DNA of 64,000 bases from Bradyrhizobium sediminis (GTDB taxonomy: Bacteria > Pseudomonadota > Alphaproteobacteria > Rhizobiales > Xanthobacteraceae), in assembly GCF_018736085.1 (NCBI RefSeq), contig NZ_CP076134.1, positions 1,932,501 to 1,996,500 of the forward strand. The letters run 5' to 3'. The notes under the pieces are model-generated. The model saw nothing but the letters and a program-made list of their open reading frames with translations. It searched no databases and had not been told where the DNA came from. Below are positions 59,649 to 64,000 of this stretch, piece after piece (position 1 is the stretch's first letter; each line of letters starts with the position of its first letter). Position numbers and translations under genes: made by a program.

Positions 59649-61553
59649 TTATCCATCTATCGAGAGACTCACGCCGTAAATTTCTTCAGTTTGGCGAAGC
59701 CAGCTTTCCAGACAGAGCAGCATCCACATGCGATGCGTAGCGATTTCGTTGAGTGGACGGATGTATTGCCGCCAGGAGCTGAGGTAGACATCCACAGCCT
59801 CCTTGGGATAGTCAGGAGCGAAAATTCGCGACAGGCGTGACTGGGGGGCGCACAGGCGCGACCGTAGCCAGTCCGACAGCGGACCTCGCAACCAAGCAGA
59901 TAGGGGTGTTGGAAAGCCTCGCTTTGGCATTTTGAACATCTCAGGAGGAAGAGTTCCTCGGGCGGCCTGTTTAATGATCGCCTTCAATATACCGTCACTC
60001 AGTTTCATGTCTTCGGGGATGCTCAACGACAAGTTAACCATTTCATTGTCGAGCAGAGGGGTGCGCGCCTCCAGCGCGTGCGCCATAGAAATCTTATCCT
60101 CCACTACCAGCAAGCCAGGCAGGTAGATTTTAAGATAGGTCATCAATATTCTTTCATAGAGGGTCGGGGCCGACGTGAGAATCGCGGCGAGGGGGGCGAT
60201 GCTACGGGCGGACCTGATCGCATTCTGAACTGCCGGATTCAGCACGCGCGCCTGCTCGACTTCATCAAAGAGAACAGGCAACAAGCCACCGTCGGTGCGG
60301 TTGCCCGTCTGCTGCATGGCGAAGTAAACGAGATGAGGTAGCTCGGAAGCGCGCAGGGACCGGATGTCCCGGCCAATCGCAACATCGTACGAGGCGACCC
60401 GCTTGGAAAGCAAGGCAAGCTTGAATATCGGATAGCCGGAGAACAGTTCATCGCCGCCATGACCCGTTAAGATAACCTTGCGCTCTGCGGCCGCAGCCCT
60501 TGCGACCATGAATTGTGAGAATGCGCCAATTCCCATGCGTGGCTCGTCGAGCGCGAGGACGACGTCATCCAGACGCTGTTCAAAGTCAGCAGCGGAAATG
60601 CCGACTTTTCTGACCGAGATGCCGATGTGTCGAGCAACCATTGCGGCGCCTTCCGACTCGTCGTACCATGATCCATCCGAAAAATGCCCAGTGAAGGCAA
60701 TGGGCGGCTGGCTCATCTGCGTTGCTGCTTCGGCGCTCACTATCGAGCTATCGAAGCCAGAACTGAGATAGCAGGCAACCGGAACATCGCTCATCAAATG
60801 CCGCTTGACCGAGCGAGACAGCGTATAGCGAAAGTCGGTGACCGCCTCGCTGAAATCTGCGGGTGCAGGTGAGCGTCCGAGCTCCGGCTGCCAGTAAGCC
60901 TCGATGCGAACCTGTCCGCGATCATATTCCAGGAAATGGCCGGGTGGCAGCATGCGGATCCCCGCGAACAGCGTGTGATCCCCCAGCATATTTTGATAGG
61001 TAAGGTACTGACCAAGCGCCTCCGCGTCGATCTGCCATTGAGAGCGTCCCGCGGCCGCCAGGATTGCCTTGATTTCGGAGGCGAAACAGAACGTCCCGGT
61101 CGAGGGTTCATGCCAATAGTAAACGGGTTTAATACCCAGCCGGTCGCGGACCAGGAACAACTTTTGTGCGACGTTGTCCCACAGGCCATAGGCGAACATT
61201 CCGTTGAGCTTGCGGAACGAGGAAACGCCGTAAGCGAGGTAGGCATGGAGCACGATCTCGCTGTCGCTGTTAGAACGAAACGACGCGCCGGAGCTCTCAA
61301 GTGTCCGCCGCAGTTCAGGGTAGTTGTAAATTTCGCCATTGACGACGGCCACGCAGCCGCCGTCCGGAGTTTCCATCGGCTGGTGGCCGCCCTTGGACAG
61401 ATCTACGATCGACAGCCTGCGATGACCCAGTACCAATCCTGTCGTGTGCCAGACACCTTCGTCGTCCGGCCCGCGGTGGACGAGCCGAGCCAACATGGCC
61501 GCGACACGTTGCTTCCCATCTCCGGGTCCGGCGTATCCGCAGATACCGCACAT
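59649..61553 (-). CDS. asnB: Asparagine synthase (glutamine-hydrolysing), AsnB type
   Basis: 634 residues. Cys2 of MCGICGYAG is the glutaminase nucleophile, and RLSIVDLSKGGHQPM and VVNGEIYNYPELR complete the amidotransferase domain (1-200). The synthetase domain follows with the ATP loop CYLSSGFDSSIVSAEA (a variant of SGGxDS; Phe replaces Gly) and GHGGDELFSGYP. In surface-polysaccharide clusters, AsnB homologues often amidate sugar acids instead of making free asparagine. Its ATG overlaps the stop of the glycosyltransferase upstream (TGATG), supporting that role. Confidence 0.9.
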   Translation of the reverse strand: MCGICGYAGPGDGKQRVAAMLARLVHRGPDDEGVWHTTGLVLGHRRLSIVDLSKGGHQPMETPDGGCVAVVNGEIYNYPELRRTLESSGASFRSNSDSEIVLHAYLAYGVSSFRKLNGMFAYGLWDNVAQKLFLVRDRLGIKPVYYWHEPSTGTFCFASEIKAILAAAGRSQWQIDAEALGQYLTYQNMLGDHTLFAGIRMLPPGHFLEYDRGQVRIEAYWQPELGRSPAPADFSEAVTDFRYTLSRSVKRHLMSDVPVACYLSSGFDSSIVSAEAATQMSQPPIAFTGHFSDGSWYDESEGAAMVARHIGISVRKVGISAADFEQRLDDVVLALDEPRMGIGAFSQFMVARAAAAERKVILTGHGGDELFSGYPIFKLALLSKRVASYDVAIGRDIRSLRASELPHLVYFAMQQTGNRTDGGLLPVLFDEVEQARVLNPAVQNAIRSARSIAPLAAILTSAPTLYERILMTYLKIYLPGLLVVEDKISMAHALEARTPLLDNEMVNLSLSIPEDMKLSDGILKAIIKQAARGTLPPEMFKMPKRGFPTPLSAWLRGPLSDWLRSRLCAPQSRLSRIFAPDYPKEAVDVYLSSWRQYIRPLNEIATHRMWMLLCLESWLRQTEEIYGVSLSIDG

Positions 61554-62635
61554 CAGCGGTTCTTCTTCTCTTGCAGTTCTCTCAGGCGAATATTGATCCG
61601 GTTCAGGAGCGTGTAAAGCTCCTCGTAATTTTTCTTGTTTTGCTGCGAGGCGAAATAGAAAGCTATGAAGACCATCGAAACGACAAGCGCACCGCCGGTT
61701 AGAAGCAGAGTCAGTTCACCGTTGATCAATGTCTCGCGCAGCGCCTGATAAAGCTTGGTTGGGCCGAGGCCTCCGGGTAAATTGATCAGACGCTCGCCAA
61801 ACGCATAGATGATCGTCAGTACGCCAATCAGCGTTGCAGCCAGAAGCCCCACGACGGGAATGTTCAGGATTGAACCAGGACGCAGTACGTAGTTATAGGA
61901 AAGATGCGAGGCGATTGTACCGGACATCGACAGAAAGGGGATATAGTCGACGATCCGCGTCTTGCGCTTGCGGCCACGGTCACGATCTCGCCATTTGAGG
62001 TGGGCCGGGATCTCAACCACGCGCAACCCGAACAACTCCGCCTTCTGGATAATCTCGAGATGCAAATCCTTGCCGTCGTTAATGAGTTCGAGATGATCGA
62101 GCACGTCGCGCGTAAAACCGCGCACAACGCAGGTGACGGTGTGAAATTTGCCCCGCAGCCCGACGCTCAAAACGCGGTTTCCCCAGCGCGACAGCAGGGC
62201 CCGTGAAAACGGTACGTTGCTCACGCTGCCGGCGGGGTGATAGGCGGAAGCGAGCGTGATGTCAGCCGCGCCGGTTTTTAGTGGCTCAAGTAGCGCTGGT
62301 ATGTGATCCGGCCCGTAGGACAGGTCGGCGTCGAGGCAGATTACGTAGCGTCCCGCGCTATTCTCAAATCCGCTGCGGATCGCCCGGCCGCGACCGCGGT
62401 TGCCGTTGTGATGAAGCGTCTTCAGACGTGGGTCGGTTTTCGCGCGTTCATCGATCAACTGGCCCATAGCGTCGGTCGACCCATCATCGATGACGACGAT
62501 CTCGTAATCGATGTCAGGTTGGTGCTGCCCCATCCACTGTTCGATTTCCTCGACGTTTCGAAGAATGATCGCCGACTCATTGTATGCCGGAATGATCAGG
62601 CTCAACTCAATGTTCCGCCGGTCGGTGTGGTCCAT
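61553..62635 (-). CDS. Glycosyltransferase family 2, DPM1-like with membrane tail
   Basis: 360 residues. The GT2 domain (1-240) shows SLIIPAYNESAIILRNVEEI, VVIDDGSTD and the DXD in CLDADLSYG, typical of dolichol/undecaprenyl-phosphate sugar transferases. Two C-terminal membrane helices (about 258-282 and 308-332) precede a coiled-coil-like basic tail. It probably loads a sugar onto a polyprenyl-phosphate carrier at the inner membrane. It is translationally coupled to the asparagine synthase. Confidence 0.88.
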   Translation of the reverse strand: MDHTDRRNIELSLIIPAYNESAIILRNVEEIEQWMGQHQPDIDYEIVVIDDGSTDAMGQLIDERAKTDPRLKTLHHNGNRGRGRAIRSGFENSAGRYVICLDADLSYGPDHIPALLEPLKTGAADITLASAYHPAGSVSNVPFSRALLSRWGNRVLSVGLRGKFHTVTCVVRGFTRDVLDHLELINDGKDLHLEIIQKAELFGLRVVEIPAHLKWRDRDRGRKRKTRIVDYIPFLSMSGTIASHLSYNYVLRPGSILNIPVVGLLAATLIGVLTIIYAFGERLINLPGGLGPTKLYQALRETLINGELTLLLTGGALVVSMVFIAFYFASQQNKKNYEELYTLLNRINIRLRELQEKKNR

Positions 62636-62834
62636 TGTGATGTCCTATCGAAAGAATTGCTGCCTTGGAGGAGCAGATCAGGGATGTCAAGAAGCGGACA
62701 CATTGTCGGCATCCGGGAGACGATTCCGGGCTGTCGCGAGTAGGTTCCAAGCCGCGGTGGGCTGGATCGGATGACTGGTGTTGATATCCTTCCGTGACAA
62801 TGGCGGCAATGCTGAATGCGTGTGTCCGGCCGCA

Positions 62835-64000
62835 TCAGGAGATCAGGTCGAGCAGATCGCGGAATCCTTCCTTCCAGCCGTAGTCCTCGGACAGCGTATG
62901 GGGGTGCCAGTTCACGCTGCCGATGCCACCGACGGCGCGTAGTTCGTCGATCCAGTATCGCATCGCTGTCTTGCGTTCGCTCGCGGCTATCGATCGATAG
63001 TCGTAGAAGTGGGAGTCCATGAAGACCATCGGAAGCGCATGGATCGGCCGCGCCGCGCCGGCCTCGGCATCCCAGGGCCGAAAGCACAGCGCGGCGCCGT
63101 TCCGGAACGCCGGTCGGTCGTTGAAGCCCAGGGTCGTGTCCAATTGAAGCCCCGCGCGCGATTGCGCGCGCCAAGTATCCGCCCAAGTGAACCGAAGCCA
63201 ATGTTGCCGGCAACGCGTGACCGGCCGTCCGCAGGCGCGTTCGACGGCTTCTCTTTCTCGGCCAATCCGTTCGGGGTCGCTCGAGCTTTGAAACGACGGA
63301 TGGACGCCAATTTGCCATCCGCCCTCCAGCAATCCGCGCCATTGGTCGCGCAGATCGGTTGAGCCGGCGTCGTAACCGGGATCCAGCAGCATGCGCAGCG
63401 GCGACAGCCTGCGCAAGCCTGGCGGGCCGCCATAGACATGGAACGTGCTGCGCAGCCCGGCTTCGGCCTCCATCCTGCGCATCGGCTCGATTGTCTGGTA
63501 GGATGGGGTTGTGGTGAAGAAGCGGATACCGTGCATCGCTTTTTGTCTCGCGCTCCGCCATTCGCCCTTTAGCGCCGATCGCGCCGCGTTGAAGCCGAAG
63601 AATGCGGACTGCTTGAGCCTGATCTCCAGCGTCTTGCGCACGGCATCGACATCGTGAGTCAGATCGATTTCGGATTTCGGGATCGCGCCGAACAATTCAT
63701 GTTCAGGCCGGCTTGCATGGCGCGCCGCGAGTTTGCGGAGCAGCAGCATGTACCGGTTGACCCAGGCGCGCTCGAATAGGCGCGGATCCGTATCGCCGAC
63801 CGCGCCGCTGTAGGAATTTTCCGAGGCCTCACCTTCCTGCGCGCCTGTGAGAAACATGAAGGCTGCGGCAAACCAGTTACAGCGGTCGAACGCCGGGCCA
63901 TCGCCCGAAGCGATCGCCGCCCGGTCAACCAATAGCGCCGCTGGAGCGCCGACGCCGGCCTCGACCGCCCATAATGGAAGCTCGACCATCTCGCAGCGGC
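62835..64000 (-). CDS. Polysaccharide-deacetylase-like protein, probably 5' truncated by the window
   Basis: The frame is open to the right edge; the first ATG inside is at 63989 (384 residues). SEIDLTHDVDAVRKTLEIR carries the DHDVD-like metal motif of NodB-type deacetylases, and GWQIGVHPSFQS and a final SVNWHPHTLSEDYG supply further His ligands. Related proteins have about 70 more N-terminal residues, so the true start is probably beyond the window. Expected role: removing acetyl groups from a cell-surface glycan. It lies 199 bp upstream of the glycosyltransferase on the same strand. Confidence 0.72.
   Translation of the reverse strand, partial: RCEMVELPLWAVEAGVGAPAALLVDRAAIASGDGPAFDRCNWFAAAFMFLTGAQEGEASENSYSGAVGDTDPRLFERAWVNRYMLLLRKLAARHASRPEHELFGAIPKSEIDLTHDVDAVRKTLEIRLKQSAFFGFNAARSALKGEWRSARQKAMHGIRFFTTTPSYQTIEPMRRMEAEAGLRSTFHVYGGPPGLRRLSPLRMLLDPGYDAGSTDLRDQWRGLLEGGWQIGVHPSFQSSSDPERIGREREAVERACGRPVTRCRQHWLRFTWADTWRAQSRAGLQLDTTLGFNDRPAFRNGAALCFRPWDAEAGAARPIHALPMVFMDSHFYDYRSIAASERKTAMRYWIDELRAVGGIGSVNWHPHTLSEDYGWKEGFRDLLDLIS

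Overview
The window is GC-rich and looks like chromosome from a soil alphaproteobacterium of the Bradyrhizobium/Rhodopseudomonas type. The signs are FixK/FNR-type boxes, a class I-like PHA synthase with phasin, many Bug/TctC solute-binding proteins, a Liv-type uptake system, molybdenum hydroxylases, CaiB-type CoA-transferases and crotonases. The genus is inferred from gene content, not from a search. No rRNA, tRNA or CRISPR array was seen.

Region 1 (1-18.2 kb) is a low-oxygen/storage island. After a partial quinone oxidoreductase and a thiolase come a CBS-BON protein, phasin, PHA synthase, a CHAD protein, an APH/AAA kinase fusion, a zinc alcohol dehydrogenase, an NDP-forming acyl-CoA synthetase/GNAT fusion, three small envelope-type or unknown proteins, a complete Mla-type lipid transporter (permease, ATPase, MCE), a small cytochrome c, a four-cysteine FNR-type regulator and a 47-residue membrane protein. 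Six sequences of the form TTGA-N6-TCAA lie in the intergenic promoters here, most about 60-75 bp upstream of a start codon. I read the island as a FixK/FNR regulon for micro-oxic carbon storage, fermentation-type redox balance and envelope maintenance.

Region 2 (18.4-23.1 kb) holds a large zinc-ribbon/nucleotide cyclase/AAA/TPR protein, an unknown 129-residue protein and a Crp-type regulator, possibly a second-messenger cassette.

Region 3 (23.1-33.2 kb) is one long minus-strand run. In transcription order it encodes a Bug solute-binding protein, a two-subunit molybdenum hydroxylase, a ModA-like protein without a signal peptide (joined to it by ATGA overlap), a cyclase/amidohydrolase-like protein and a full Liv-type ABC importer. 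It looks like an uptake-and-oxidation route for an unknown organic, perhaps N-heterocyclic, substrate.

Region 4 (33.4-52.9 kb) holds catabolic modules. These are a DMSO-reductase-family molybdoenzyme with a crotonase, an IS1182-family element, a Tat-type Bug protein, a minus-strand set (FAD/Fe-S 2-hydroxyacid dehydrogenase, GlcG-like protein, sulfatase/phosphonate-ester hydrolase), a DXD glycosyltransferase, a plus-strand set (serine/alanine-glyoxylate aminotransferase, crotonase, TctC-TctB-TctA transporter), and a CaiB-type CoA-transferase.

Region 5 (52.9-56.3 kb) is a plastic junction. It has a complete IS3-family element with 27-bp perfect inverted repeats and a 3-bp target duplication, several very small genes, and a frameshifted 5' fragment duplicating the CoA-transferase.

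Region 6 (56.4-64 kb) carries a serralysin-type metalloprotease with five nearly identical 116-residue repeats, followed by a minus-strand surface-glycan set: asparagine synthase, a DPM1-like glycosyltransferase and a polysaccharide-deacetylase-like protein that runs off the window.
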